64,000 nucleotides of DNA from Endocalyx cinctus (Eukaryota; Ascomycota; Sordariomycetes; Amphisphaeriales; Apiosporaceae), in the NCBI GenBank assembly GCA_001600455.1, contig BCKC01000007.1, positions 1,180,019-1,244,018 on the forward strand. The letters run 5' to 3'. The number at the start of each line of letters is the position of its first letter. Within the stretch, counting starts at the first letter, position 1. The notes beneath the pieces were generated by a model, which was given only the letters and a program-made list of their open reading frames with translations, searched no databases and was not told the origin of the DNA. The translations under genes and the position numbers were made by a program. Below are positions 11,411-21,732 of this stretch, piece by piece.

Positions 11411-12338
11411 TTACCGTCCTGGAGGTCCTTGCTGCGAACCACCCGGAGGGGGTGCGAATCCGCCCGAGGCACCGGGAGGCGTCGGTCCGCCGGGAAAGCC
11501 AGCCTGTCCAGGAGGCGGTAGGCCGGGGAACGGGAAAGGCGGCGTGCCAGACGCGCCGGGAGGCGGGAAAGGGAGACCGCCCGGCGGAGGAAACGGGAGG
11601 CCGCCTGGAGGGGGGACGGGCAAACCACCGGGTCCCGGGAACGGTGGCATACCTCTGCCGCCGGGAGCGCCGCCGCCAGATTGGCCTGGGATCGCTAAAC
11701 AGACGAAAAAATTCACGCGTTAGAATTTGCTTCATTCAACCCTAAGACTAACGGGGAATACGGCTCGTATGAGATAAACAAGGAAAGGCGCGTAGGATAG
11801 GGAAAACTATGTTCGACTTACGAGGCATACCCTGGAATGCACCGGGCGGCGGGGGAGCGCCAGGCATTCCGGGGAAGGGAGGCGGAGGCATGCCGGCCGG
11901 GAAGTTGAACGGGGGCGGGAAAGGTGGAGCGCCAGACGCCGGAGACGCGCCAGGAGGACCTCCTCCGTGCATGGTATTCAGACCACCGGGGATGTTGGGA
12001 TGGTGATGCGCGCCGGGCTGGTTCTGGGGTAGCATGGGGTTCGCGTGGGCCTGGCCCTCGGCCGCGTACGACGAGGTGATGCTGTCGATAACGGACTGAG
12101 CCTTCTCGTGTCCGATTTGTTGGTAGTAGTCGACGACGTTGCGAAGGTGATTGCGACCGCTGTTGTGGGCCTTGCGCACGCTCATCGAGTCGTGTGTCAA
12201 GTAGACGTCGCAGTAATCGCAGAAGACTGTAGCGTAGGTGGATAGGTTAGTCATTGCCTACCCGAGTTACTTGAAAAAAAGAAGGGAAAAAGCAGGATGA
12301 AAAAGTTACTAGAAGATAATTTACTTACATTTAGGCAT
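11411..12338 (-). CDS. yhc1: U1 small nuclear ribonucleoprotein C (U1-C)
   Basis: Three exons fit: 12338-12329 (only MPK plus one base), 12226-11822 and 11694-11411, giving 232 aa. The N-terminus [17 protein letters not shown] carries the U1-C matrin-type zinc finger with C6, C9, H24 and H30, followed by the conserved helix [19 protein letters not shown]. In the spliceosome this protein stabilises U1 snRNA pairing with the 5' splice site, in the nucleus. The rest is a Gly/Pro-rich tail. Its second half is built from [14 protein letters not shown] octad units, as is common in fungal U1-C. Both introns have GTAAGT donors. The tiny first exon is set by phase and by the invariant MPKFFCDYC start. 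The gene is divergent from erv25, with about 530 bp between them. Confidence 0.95.
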
Positions 12339-12868
12339 GTTGGCGGTAGTTTCCTTCTTACGATGATATAGAGATTAAAGAAAACAGAAAAACAAGATGA
12401 TGTTGATTAATGAATTCAGAAAGGATGGAGAATTGATTGGCGCGACTTGATTTCTAGGGAGCTTTGACGATATTTCTAAAGAGTTTCTCTAATCAGCACG
12501 TGATCCACTCTTATTAAATTCTTATCTTATCAGTTTATCTAAACTTTTAAGAGAGCTAAGCTAAATAAATACATTCGATTGGCTCAAACACTTGAACACG
12601 TATTATCGAGCCCCCTGTTAGAGAGCCCAGAGGCCCTAATACTCTAAAGTTCCAGCTATGGTAAGGAGGACTTCACAGTGGGCTACGATGCTTCCGTAAC
12701 TGTAACTTGTTCCCTTTACTTCGCAATACCTTTCTTCACCATTACACGGTAACAACGACGACAATAGCAGGCCGATACCTAAAGAGAGATCAGCTGCTTA
12801 ATTTTGCGCATTGAGTTTTCTTATATCGATCCATTGATTGATTGACTGATCGATCAATCAGTCAATTA
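12339..12868. promoter_or_regulatory. Bidirectional promoter region, U1-C / erv25
   Basis: This 530-bp spacer lies between two divergent starts. It contains CACGTG at 12498-12503 and an imperfect palindromic cluster around 12836-12870 (GATTGATTGACTGATCGATC). I see no gene. Both flanking genes are housekeeping, so shared control is plausible but not shown. Confidence 0.45.
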
Positions 12869-13813
12869 ATGATGGCTATCCTACGATCAACATCGTTGCT
12901 GCAGTTTATCTGTAGCATCGTTTTTCTCATCACGACCGTCAACGCTTTAAAGTTTGATCTCGTAGCCCACAAGGGTCACGAGAGCGAGAAGAAAGAAAGA
13001 TGTATTAGGAATTGGGTCGCTAAGGACACGTTAGTGGTAGTGACCGCTATCGTGAGCGGCAACAAGGGAGACGGAATGATGCTTAACATGAAAGTACGTG
13101 TGCGGCTATTGGAGTGCATCTCCTGAGGGAGTAAAAGTAAAGGGTTGCATTTGAAACTAATGATCATGAAACAAAAAATCTACAGATCAAAGACACCGTA
13201 GGCAACGAGTACGGCCATCCTCGAGACGTAGCTGGGGAACAGCGAACGGTCTTCACTTCTCACGCCGACGCCGCATTCGACGTATGTTTTGAGAATCTGC
13301 TACTCAGTGGTAAGCAAAAACAAAAATATCTCCATATAATCCATATTTCTTAAGAGAGTGGTCCATATTTTCTTCTTTCTTTTGTTCTATTCTATCATCT
13401 ACTACGCCGTCTTAGCGGAAAGAGGATTAGACTAAAGAGGAAGCAAAAAATCGACCCGCGCAACCACAACAGCCCTTAACAAGTTCAAACCAGGACGGAT
13501 GAATAACCCGAGCCGGCACATCGAGCTCGACATCGACATCGGAGCCGACGCCAAGGATTGGTCGGCCATCCAGGCGACCGAGAAGCTCCGCCCCGTCGAG
13601 ACGGACTTGCGCCGGATCGAGGAAATGATCGCCGAGATCGTTCGCGAGATGGACTACCTGCGCTCCCGCGAGCAGAAGCTTCGCGACACCAACGAGAGCA
13701 CCAACACCCGCGTCAAGTGGTTCGGAATCGGTACCACCTCTCTCCTCATCATCCTATGGGGTTGGCAGATCATGTACCTCAGGGCCTACTTCCGATCCAA
13801 GCACCTGATCTAG
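12869..13813 (+). CDS. erv25: p24-family cargo receptor Erv25 (GOLD domain)
   Basis: Three exons fit: 12869-13093, 13186-13309 and 13494-13813, giving 222 aa from the first of two adjacent ATGs (MMAIL; the second is equally possible). An N-terminal signal peptide ([17 protein letters not shown]) is followed by the lumenal GOLD domain with two Cys (ERCI and DVCFENLL). Then come the very conserved [16 protein letters not shown], a coiled coil ([18 protein letters not shown]) and one membrane helix (about residues 188-210). The short cytosolic tail [12 protein letters not shown] carries the usual COPI/COPII sorting residues. Family members cycle between ER and Golgi as p24 heteromers and help load secretory cargo into COPII vesicles. 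Length and motif order match the family. Splice phases all agree. Confidence 0.95.
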
Positions 13814-14555
13814 AAAAGAGAAGCGGAGAGAAGAAGAAGGATACTTGTATGAGTTTATATCGAGGACCTAGCCAAACTTGTAATGGAGGGAAAAGGCCGG
13901 TGGTTAGTATAGATCTGGCCATGGTACGGCCGCTCCCGATGATGCCATTCTCAAATTACGAGGACATAATATGGGATTGACCTGGTTAGGTCATGTTATA
14001 TGTCTACCAGCATGGAGAATGGGACGATTTCCTCGCTTTGATATGTATGCATATTACGTATAGGCGTCTAGTGTTGATATCCGGATTAGGAGAGACCAAA
14101 ATAAAAGAAAAGGAGTTTATTATACGATATACCAGCTAGATCACTAACTACGTATCATTGATAATGGATCTGGTAAAGAAAGATTCGAATTGTCATATTG
14201 ACCTATGTATGAATCTCTTGACTTACGTAGATCTGTAGATCCATCTAGCCGAAAGCACATGTAATACATATCTTGAAGAAATCGATATGGAGAATGCCGG
14301 GTATTAGTGATCGCCTCGGCAAAGACCCTTTTTATTTACATCACTTAAGCTACTATTTTTTCTGGGGAATACTTTTTTACTCTACTTCAACAATCCAAGC
14401 CCCTCCATTCCGCTATCTATACCATCTTATTTTTCTTCTTCTATCCGCCATTTCAATTGCGAGAAGAAAGCGATTTTTTATTGAAACCGACCATTCAAGA
14501 ACATCTCTCCACAGGCGCGGAAACCCCCCAAAGAAAAAAAAAAAAAAAAAGAACC
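13814..14555. other. Spacer between erv25 and SDHAF2
   Basis: This same-strand spacer should hold the erv25 3' UTR and the SDHAF2 promoter. The second half is pyrimidine-rich (14340-14460) and ends in an A-run just before the ATG at 14556. The ORF 14273-14815 that overlaps it is an out-of-frame shadow. Confidence 0.5.
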
Positions 14556-15354
14556 ATGGCATCCGCAGCCCGCAACCTCCTCCGCCCTTCTTCCCGACGA
14601 GCGATCCTATTCCGCCCGCACCGACAACGCCAATCCTCCCCGCTCAGCACGACCGTCGCCGCCCTCCGCGCCGCGACCCCCAAACCCGGCACGATCCCCG
14701 ACGGGACCGCGACGGAGCTGGGCGTGGGCGAGCTCGAGGGCGCCTCGTTCCGGATCGAGCCGATGCGCAGGGTAGGCGAGGACGAGAAGACCATGAGGGC
14801 GCGGTTAATCTGTAAGTTTTTTTTCTTTCGAGTAATCTAAAGAAAGGAACAAGAAAAATAGCTCTGTAAAAAAAAAAAAAAAAAAAAACTAACTCAAAGT
14901 TCCAAAAGATCAATCCCGAAAACGCGGAACTTTGGAATCAGACCTCCTCCTATCCACCTTCGCCGACGAGCACCTCGGCACCATGCCCATCGAGGAGATG
15001 AGGCAGTACGATTTATTCCTAGACGAGAACGATTGGGATATTTACTACTGGGCGACCCAAGAATCCGTCTCCCCTCCTTCGACATCATCAACATCAACGT
15101 CATCATCATCAATAGCAGCAGGAGAAAAAGATGAGCAGGCCCGCAAGCCCGGCGAAGGGGAGTGGGCGCAGACGGTAGGGACTTTCAGACCGGCGTATCG
15201 GCCCGTGCCGGCTAGGTGGCGGGACAGCGAGATCTTGAAGAGGCTGAGGGATCACGTTAAGAGTAAGGCGAAGGCGAAGGTCGTGAAGGAGGGGCAGGAG
15301 AAGGTGGAGGGTGGGGGGATGGCGTTTATGCCGCCTTTGAGGAGTGAGTCGTGA
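14556..15354 (+). CDS. SDHAF2: Succinate dehydrogenase assembly factor 2, mitochondrial (Sdh5/Emi5)
   Basis: Two exons fit, 14556-14811 and 14909-15354, giving 233 aa. The first 35 residues ([15 protein letters not shown] and on) are Arg/Ser/Ala-rich without acidic residues, a mitochondrial presequence. The family core spans the intron: [30 protein letters not shown], then [19 protein letters not shown]. In the family this matrix protein promotes covalent FAD attachment to the Sdh1 flavoprotein of complex II. The RGTLE signature is complete. After the core there is a low-complexity Ser/Thr insert (about residues 137-157), then [14 protein letters not shown] and a Lys-rich end, so the protein is longer than the compact yeast form. 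Codons are GC-rich. The start is the only ATG before the presequence and follows an A-rich leader. Confidence 0.94.
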
Positions 15355-16119
15355 GAGGGGAGTGGTGGATAAAGAAAAGAAAAGCAGGGGAAGAGAAAAT
15401 GAGAAAAGAGGCGTGCTGCGTCAGTCCAGCAGTTAACTGGTTAGTTACCTAACTTGGTCTGAAGTGTTTATGTATATGTGTATTATACTTACTTTATATA
15501 CGATGTGAAGAATAGAGGGTGAGTATATGAGGATAAAGGAGCAGTGGAGCTCAAGGTAGATACATCAAGCACATATAATCACAACTGTCAGGTTTTATCC
15601 GTTCATATATTATCATATAATATGAGAAGAAAAGACATTCTTTAAAGGGTATACACCTTGCAATGAAAGCTTAGTAAAGCAGAAAGAGGGTTGAAAAGTT
15701 CATGAATTTCAAATGTAGCAAAGTCGCATGGAAGAGCAAATAGTATCTCAACTTCCAGTGAACTCATTCTCCCTCGGATCAGTACAGTAAGTAACCTTAA
15801 CCTTGCCCATAACTTCTTCCTTTCCTCTCGCCCCTCCCTTAGGACAAGTGAAAAGGAGGCAGACAGACACAGAGATGAAAAGAGCAAGCCAAAAACTATC
15901 CAACAAAACCATATAAACAGACATAATAAATATTCTTTCTTTAATGGGAATCTTTCTACATGAAAATTAACTCTTTTTCTTTCCTCTGAAGACCCGTTTA
16001 TTTCCATTTTCATTTCGTCATAATCGGTATAAGTCATCAATAATTTCAGAAGCAGCGGCAGCAGCATTTGATATTTAGCTTTTTTTTTTCTTTCTTTTGG
16101 AGCAAATTTCACCCTTGTT
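15355..16119. other. Convergent 3' spacer, SDHAF2 / dsn1
   Basis: This region should hold the two facing 3' UTRs. It is AT-rich with T/C-rich stretches. The 156-codon minus frame at 15642-16112 has no recognisable feature and poor codon composition, so I do not call it. Confidence 0.5.
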
Positions 16120-17891
16120 CTACCCTCCTCCTCCTTCAGGTAATATCCTACCTAAGCTTCTTAATACCTCCATAACTGGCATTTCTTTCGTACCCGCGTT
16201 TGTCCGCTCCTTCTCCTCGCGTTCTTTAAGCCTCGCAGCCGCTAAACTCAGGACTAGGTCCGCCTGCCTGCCCGCCGCCGCCATGCGCTGTTCTACTTTA
16301 TGTACATTATCGGCGAAGTGGTCGATCTTGAATTCCAACGATGTTTGCAGGGCCCGTAAACGGGCTTGAAGCTGCTGTGGTGTTAATGAGGAAACTGCTG
16401 TAGTTGATGACGCCTTATTGTTTCTGGTGTTCCTTGGCGATGATAAAGACTCCAGGATTTGTTTCTCTTCTGCGTCGAGAAGGGAGGCGTTTGGTAGTAA
16501 CTGATCAGGACTGGTAGATTCCGACGATGAAGGAAAGAGAGGTGATATTTCTAAAGGTGGATGCCTCAGCGATTGCCAACTCTTCTTTTCTGCTTTTAAC
16601 CTATTTCGCATTTTCGTTAGTAAAAAAGGTTATTCGAATGCATTGCTCTCACAGCAGGGATAGGTAATTTGACGTACCGTTTTATCCTCTCTTCTAACTG
16701 TGCGATTTTCTCGTCGTGCTCTATATTTCGGGGGTTTGGTTTTACTACCGCAGGCGGTCTAGGCACGTCCTCGCGTGCAAACCAGTCTGAAAATTCCGAT
16801 TTGGATGAAAAGTCCTTGAGTAATTGATCTTGGATAGCTCGGGCTATAAAAATAAAGTAATTAGCAACGTAAATAATGTGGCAAGAAGATGTGGTTTTAT
16901 CATCTTACCTCCCAGAATTGCATTAGAATTGCGTGAGCCCAGGGGAGGTTTCTCTGCAAGAGATCTCTCTCCACACCAAGTCAAAAGCTGTTTCATCCGT
17001 CGTGGTTCCGTCAATCCCTCGGCCTCGATATGCTTGTAAAATTCGGCCGCCTTTACTTCTCGATGCGGTATTGCCGTATGACCGTTCTCGATCAAGGAGC
17101 TCGCCCTCCGCCCGCGCATACCCAGGCTACTTCTCCGACCTCCTGTCTTCCGCCTCATCTCCTTGTTGCGATTTATGATGGGCGTATCGCTAAACGGGAG
17201 CGCGATCTTCTTAGAATGCGACGTTTCTCCCGACTTGGCCTTATCCACGTCCACCGGCGTTGACTGAGTTCGTATTTCCTCTATCGGTTCGGGTGCTTCC
17301 TCCTCGACTTCCTCAATTCGCTCCTTTCGAGCATTTCTCTTTTTTACTACCAAGGGCTTCTCTTCGGCGGGCGCTTCGCTCGAGGCTCGCGTCTTTCGTC
17401 GCGTTGTTCTTTGAGGTGGTGGTGGAGGCGGCGGCGGAGTTTCATCTTGCTGCTCGGCTACCTGATTTGATCTCCGTTTCGAAGTGCGCTTGGGTTGTGC
17501 TGGAATCGGTGCAGGAACTGCTACTTGCGAGGGCTCTTCCCGATCGCGATTTTGCTTCGGCCGGCCTTTCTTCCGCGCCGGCGGCTGCACCGGTGCGGGT
17601 GCAGGTTCATCTTCTGGTATGGGTTCTGGCTGTGTTGTCTTTACTCTTTTCGTCCCTCGTGTAAAAAGAAAATCACCATCCTGCTCATCGTATGCTATTT
17701 GTCGATCCCCAAGAAATGAATAATATTAGCAAAAAAAATGATCTCTTAAAGTTCCACTCTATATATCCTGACGCGACGCTGATAAAAAAGATCCCCAACC
17801 TACCGGCTAAGCGCTCGCTTCTGCGACGCTTGGGCTGATTGCTCATGCTCAGGACTCGTAGCGGTTGACGTGTCTGCACGAGAGTAGTCAT
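16120..17891 (-). CDS. dsn1: Kinetochore MIND-complex subunit Dsn1/Mis13
   Basis: Four exons fit: 17891-17804, 17694-16909, 16843-16678 and 16600-16120, giving 506 aa with all phases agreeing. The N-terminal half is basic and disordered (PKRRRSERLAG, RKKGRPKQNRD, proline tract PPPPPPPPQ). The conserved Mis13/Dsn1 region begins with GRRASSLIENGHTAIPHREV and AAEFYKHIEAEGLTEPRRMK, then LLTWCGERSLA. It continues with AIQDQLLKDFSSKSEFSDWF and the helical EKIAQLEERIKRLKAEKKSW. The last helices (LQARLRALQTSLEFKIDHF and on) are typical of the subunit's C-terminus. In the family, Dsn1 joins the Mis12 complex that links inner centromere chromatin to Ndc80. The gene is expected to be nuclear and cell-cycle regulated; an inverted ACGCG pair sits about 70-80 bp upstream. 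Confidence 0.9.
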
Positions 17892-19435
17892 GGACGGCTA
17901 TATTGTATTGCGCATTTATACGATTCCGAAAATTTTGGGTTTCTTTGAGTATAAATTCGACGCGGATTCGCGTAAATATGTTGACCGGGGCGTTTCGTCA
18001 AATATGGTCGATCAGGTAAAACTCGGGGTTTTTCTTTTTGTCGTGTCGTACTAGTCAATTAATTATACCAATTGAAACTAATATGGTTTCGATTACATCG
18101 ATTCATAAATATCTTGACTTTTCGTATAATTATGTTGTGTTTTGTTTTTCGTCGGGTATGATCAAATCTCGTTTGTCCGGGTTGTCGTTAAATGGTAAAT
18201 AGGTGGTGGATAGACGGTGGTGCTCGTGATGTTGAGGCGCGAACTTGCACTTTCCCGCAATGTTTACATGCGTGTCAACGCACGGACCAATAGAACCGTC
18301 CCTGACTACCTGAACAGCTCTGACAGTTGTAAATATCTGCTTACATACACTAGCTGACTAGCATTAAATAAACCGTACATTAGTATTTATACCATTTATG
18401 TTAATTAGTGGGTCTATTTACAATATTTCCTAGAATTGGTGCTCCACCAATCAATTTTAACTACCTACTGCTACAAGTACAAGTACATATGTAACAGTAT
18501 GTACAACTTGGATCCTTATAAATTTTAGCCCAGCATTGAAAAAAGATAATGAGACATGGAGATCATATTTAACTCCCGAAAGCTGTATTCAAACGTCCTC
18601 ATTCACAAGTCTAATCTTGTTGTTTCCGTACATATATATAAATACATCTATATATCTATATATAGAGAGAGGAAGAGAGCGAGAAAGTGTCTATATGTGC
18701 GTGTGAGTAGGCAAGGAGAAAAAGATATCATCGTGATCCCAATAATCACCAATAAAATAGTACTTCTCTCGAAAATTAAGTCAAGTCATTTCTTGGGTAT
18801 CACCTCACGTCATAAAGGTCATCTGGAAGGCAAGTATAAGTATATTCTTTCGATGCTGTTAGTACGGGTAGCTATCTTGTATCAACTACCCTAGATAATC
18901 CTTGTATGAAGCCGGTCAATGTCTTGACAAAGCCGGCTTTTCCGTTAAACGCCCTCCCTTCCCAGAGAGATAAATTCCATAGTAGCTGACGCCGATGCCC
19001 CTCCTAAACGCCTCTTTTTTGATGGATTACCCGCCTTATTACATACAACATAAAAGCAACCAGATCGACAGAATTAGTACCTCAAAGTAAGGTGACTGTT
19101 GTCATAATGCAACCACAGCCTAGACGCCAGGTACACTCTCGTCAATGTTATACAGAAGAGAGGCTCTGAGAGGGTGCAGCATCTTATCAACTGTCCGGTA
19201 GCCCTTCATCTCGTAAAGAATAAAAAAAAAATAATGTCGCGTAAGTGGTCCGTCGTCTCTACGGCTTGATTAATACCGGTCCATATTCTCCGTAAAATTA
19301 ACAATCCCGAATCATTATGCTTTTAATCCGGCCACTTTTGGAACCATTTCCTAACCCAAAACTTTTGGTCGGTAAGAATGCAACCATTTATTCGTTTTTG
19401 ATGTCGGGGCCTTGGGGGCCAATGACCTCTTCATC
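17892..19435. other. Spacer, dsn1 5' side to atfA 3' side
   Basis: Both flanking genes are on the minus strand, so this holds the dsn1 promoter and the atfA 3' UTR. Apart from the ACGCG pair near 17960 it includes a hairpin-like AAGCCGG...CCGGCTT at about 18909-18942 and a CCAAT at 18280. No gene is visible; the 112-codon frame at 18556-18894 is low complexity. Confidence 0.5.
17959..17973. promoter_or_regulatory. Inverted ACGCG pair (MCB-like) upstream of dsn1
   Basis: ACGCG at 17960-17964 and its complement CGCGT at 17969-17973 are separated by four bases, 69-82 bp upstream of the dsn1 ATG. ACGCG is the core of the MluI cell-cycle box bound by MBF in ascomycetes. A further TTTCCCGC, an E2F-like match, lies at 18251-18258. 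Function is inferred from position and gene identity only. Confidence 0.35.
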
Positions 19436-21208
19436 CTATGAAAAGCGTCGTTGAACCCCCTGACCCGCCATAACAGGTTGATTAGGAATAGGTGCAGCCA
19501 TGCCGTAAGGGTTCATCTGTGGGTTATAAGGTTCCATGGCTTGTTGCATGTAAGCTCCGTGAAGTCCCTGTTGCTGTGTAACAGGACAATCTTTGTGAGC
19601 TAATAATAAAGTCTTCAGATTTACGACTTCATCTCTCAGCTGAGAGATCTGCGCCGTTAGTGCGTCATTTTCGCTGCTGAACATCTCCACCTTGTTCTGT
19701 AAATTGGCTAGCCATTGTTTCTTCCGTTGACGACATTTTAGAGCAGCGACCCTATTATATATATTAGCACGAGCCTAAGAATAAATAGAGAGCAATGATT
19801 ATATTTCACATACCTGTTTCGTTCGAGGAAATTCTTTCGCTTTTCTTCATCTGTCATTTTTGACTTGCCTCCGGAACCATCACCCATTTTATCATCGTCG
19901 TCTTCTTCATCTGATGTGTGATCCTCGTTGCTGTGAAGAGAAGGTGCCGTCTTTGCCTTTTTACTGGCGGGTTGTTTTGCAGCAGGTTCATCTGCTTTTC
20001 GCCTCCCATTAGTCGCAGCAGTGCTACCTCGTTTACCCTTACCCCTCGCGGCTGGTTTAGCGTGCTCACTCTCGTCCGACACACCACTCGCGGCCTCGCT
20101 GACTCCTCGCGGCGGCGGAACACCATTACCATTCATTTGAGGTGACGAGTTGGGCTTGCTAACAGCTACGGGTGCCGGCGCGGGCACGGGTTGCGGAGGA
20201 TGCGCATGGACCTGCTGGTTACCACCAACGGGATACTGTGGCTGGGTACCATTTCGGCCTTGCGCACCTTGCGCTAGCATATAGAGACCATTAGCAGCAT
20301 CGTTATCGTGAGGATCAAATGCGCCAGATGAAGGTTTTGCTTCTGATTTAATAGGTAAACCATTTGCTTCCTGAGCTTGGGTCGTCGCGGGCGCGTTGCT
20401 TTGAGCAGCGTCGCGGCTCGCGGCTTTCGCGGCAGCGGCGCTCATAGCTGTTCGATGAAAGTCAAGAGTACTCGGCGTAGCCACGCCATTGGTCAACTGA
20501 GAAAAGAGAGCCGAGTTCGGACTCGGGGCGGGGAACATAGAGCCACTACCTCCGGGTGTCAAACCAGTTCGGAGTGAACTCTCATTAGGTGTAAATCCTC
20601 CTCGCAAAGTATGTGACGTATCACCAAAGTAATCATTCGCCGGACCGGAAAGCATCGCTGGACTGAGCGGTCCCGTCCTAAGAGAACCGGGTCCCCAGTT
20701 AAATGGCGTGTTTCCGTTTCCAGGCAAAAGCGACGAAGGGGATGTTAAGGCAGCCACGCTGGGCAGCTTTGTTCCACCCGGTGTTTCCACCGAGCCTCCC
20801 GTACCAAAGGATTGTTCAAAGGGGTTGGGCTCGAGACTCAAATTATTCCCGTTTGAAAAGTAATCGTCACCGCTGGCTCTGGGTTTAGGTGGAGGCGCCA
20901 AAGGTTGATTGTGTTCGTTATTCGAGTTAGCTTCAGTTTTTACATCCGATGTCTTTTTATCAACCCCGTTGGGCTCTATACCACACGACGACAAGCATTA
21001 GTAAAAAAATACAATTTTCATTCTACTAGCTAAAGGAAAGTGATAACAGCATCATCGAGACGACGCGACGGAACGTTTGAGATACGGAAGGAGATAATCA
21101 CGGTACCGACGAAGTGATACCGATGTACAAAGAAGCCAAAAAAGATTAAAGAAAATAAAACTTACCCGACGATATGGTATCTGACGGTTTGGTCTCGGTA
21201 AGGGCCAT
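19436..21208 (-). CDS. atfA: bZIP stress transcription factor AtfA/Atf1 (ATF/CREB family)
   Basis: Three exons fit: 21208-21166, 20975-19814 and 19751-19436, giving 506 aa. The first exon encodes MALTETKPSDTISS. The N-terminal half has the fungal Aft1 regions: NPFEQSFGTG, then LPSVAALTSPSSLLPGNG and TPFNWGPGSLRTGPLSPAML, with FTPNESSLRTGLTPGGSG. Many S/T-P sites fit Hog1-type MAPK control. A low-complexity basic/acidic region (residues about 300-390) precedes the bZIP. The basic region KNFLERNRVAALKCRQRKK crosses the last intron and is followed by a leucine zipper (LANLQNKVEMF to NLKTLLLAHKDC). Members bind CRE sites (TGACGTCA) and drive oxidative, osmotic and spore-stress genes. Length, domain order and the intron inside the basic region all fit. 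CRE-like sites lie upstream. Confidence 0.95.
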
Positions 21209-21379
21209 AGTGACGACGATGACGACGATGACGGAGTGGATTTATTGTTTAGGTATAATATGTACAAGGTGGATTTTGGGGGGGAAAAGAATATGATGTA
21301 ACAACGCTTGATGCAAAGCAGAGGCTTGGGAGGCAGCTTGCAATGAAAGAAGGCAAACTACCTCTGAAGGGGACAAAAC

Positions 21380-21386
21380 GACGTCA
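21380..21386. promoter_or_regulatory. CRE-like site upstream of atfA
   Basis: GACGTCA is a 7-of-8 match to the ATF/CREB site TGACGTCA, about 175 bp upstream of the atfA ATG. A second identical GACGTCA lies at 21726-21732, and TGACGTA at 22183-22189. Binding by AtfA itself is inferred. Confidence 0.4.
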
Positions 21387-21725
21387 CACAACAGAGTTTG
21401 TTAGTTGGAAAAAAAAACAATGGTGGCAACAAGTTGATGATTCAGTATTCTTTTGTGATAGATTTCTTTAGCTCTGTCTAAACAGTTCAATGATCAACGA
21501 TCAAGTAATAAAGTGGGTTTGAATATTGCTACGATAATACAATACAAGGTAAAAAACTGTTTGGGTTCATGTGGCAGTATCCGTGGTTGTGGTTCGAATG
21601 CGAAGTGTGCAAAGAGAAAAAGAGTGTGGGAAAATGAAAGTGTCGGTCGATGAGGTCATGAGAGAAAAATAAAAAATAAAAAGTGACATAACGGGCGGTC
21701 TTTGGTAGAAAAGGCAGGCACAACA

Positions 21726-21732
21726 GACGTCA
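21726..21732. promoter_or_regulatory. Second CRE-like site upstream of atfA
   Basis: This is an identical GACGTCA heptamer about 520 bp before the atfA start, in an AT-rich context where a GC-containing palindrome stands out. Confidence 0.35.

Noticed and set aside
14273..14815. 180-codon plus frame ending in an Arg-rich sequence
   Set aside because: It overlaps the SDHAF2 presequence in another frame; the Arg-rich text is an out-of-frame reading of GC-rich codons.
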